Source: Cristatella mucedo (taxonomy: Eukaryota; Bryozoa; Phylactolaemata; Cristatellidae). Taken from it: 64,000 bases of DNA. The DNA lies in the NCBI GenBank assembly GCA_009760855.2, contig WPIO01000063.1:1361001-1425000 (forward strand), in the 5' to 3' direction. Made by a program: the position numbers and the translations under genes. This document shows positions 63,970 to 64,000 of this stretch, in pieces (position 1 is the stretch's first letter; the number at the start of each line of letters is the position of its first letter). The notes beneath the pieces were generated by a model. The model was not told where the DNA came from and searched no databases. It saw only the letters and a list, made by a program, of their open reading frames with translations.

Positions 63970-64000
63970 GGATAACCATTTGATGTGCCGCGACCGTAGG

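Overview
This window is nuclear DNA from an intron-rich animal. The coding exons are interrupted by GT-AG introns, and the spaces between them are full of non-LTR retrotransposon copies, tRNA-derived SINEs, a Ty3/gypsy element, microsatellites and a DNA transposon. The three protein genes (TFIIIC subunit, GPI-type Ly6 protein, claudin-like tetraspan) and the repeat types point to a bilaterian invertebrate. A lophotrochozoan is my guess, but the species cannot be fixed from sequence alone. All three genes lie on the plus strand.

Layout. (1) 455-18949: C-terminal part of the gene for the largest TFIIIC subunit (GTF3C1), about 19 exons with consistent splice phases; the 5' part lies outside the window. 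Its introns carry L2/CR1-like LINE tails, SINEs and a perfect 70-bp direct repeat. (2) 21258-29656: a three-exon Ly6/uPAR gene (signal peptide, three-finger domain, GPI tail). Intron 1 holds the largest LINE copy and a foldback element. (3) 29.7-42.6 kb: repeat-dominated intergenic DNA. It contains a SPIN-like hAT MITE, a diverged satellite of about 174 bp, a degenerate CCCTAAA block, an R2/NeSL-like fragment, many LINE tails and one unassigned minus-strand ORF. (4) 42.65-54.47 kb: a CpG-rich promoter region and a three-exon claudin-like gene with a long Ser/Arg/Gly-rich cytoplasmic tail. (5) 57.2 kb to the end: a decayed Ty3/gypsy retrotransposon (5' LTR, gag, protease, RT, RNase H, integrase) that runs to the window edge and has been hit twice by LINE-tail insertions.

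Two LINE families recur. Family A ends in an ACATT-type tail; family B ends in a TTA-type tail with an L2-like 3' stem. One SINE family has a tRNA-like head joined to a family-B-like tail, so family B probably mobilises it. A second tRNA-like SINE family has a different body. No CRISPR, operon or prokaryotic feature is present. Gene identities come from recognising protein families by eye; no search or alignment could be run.
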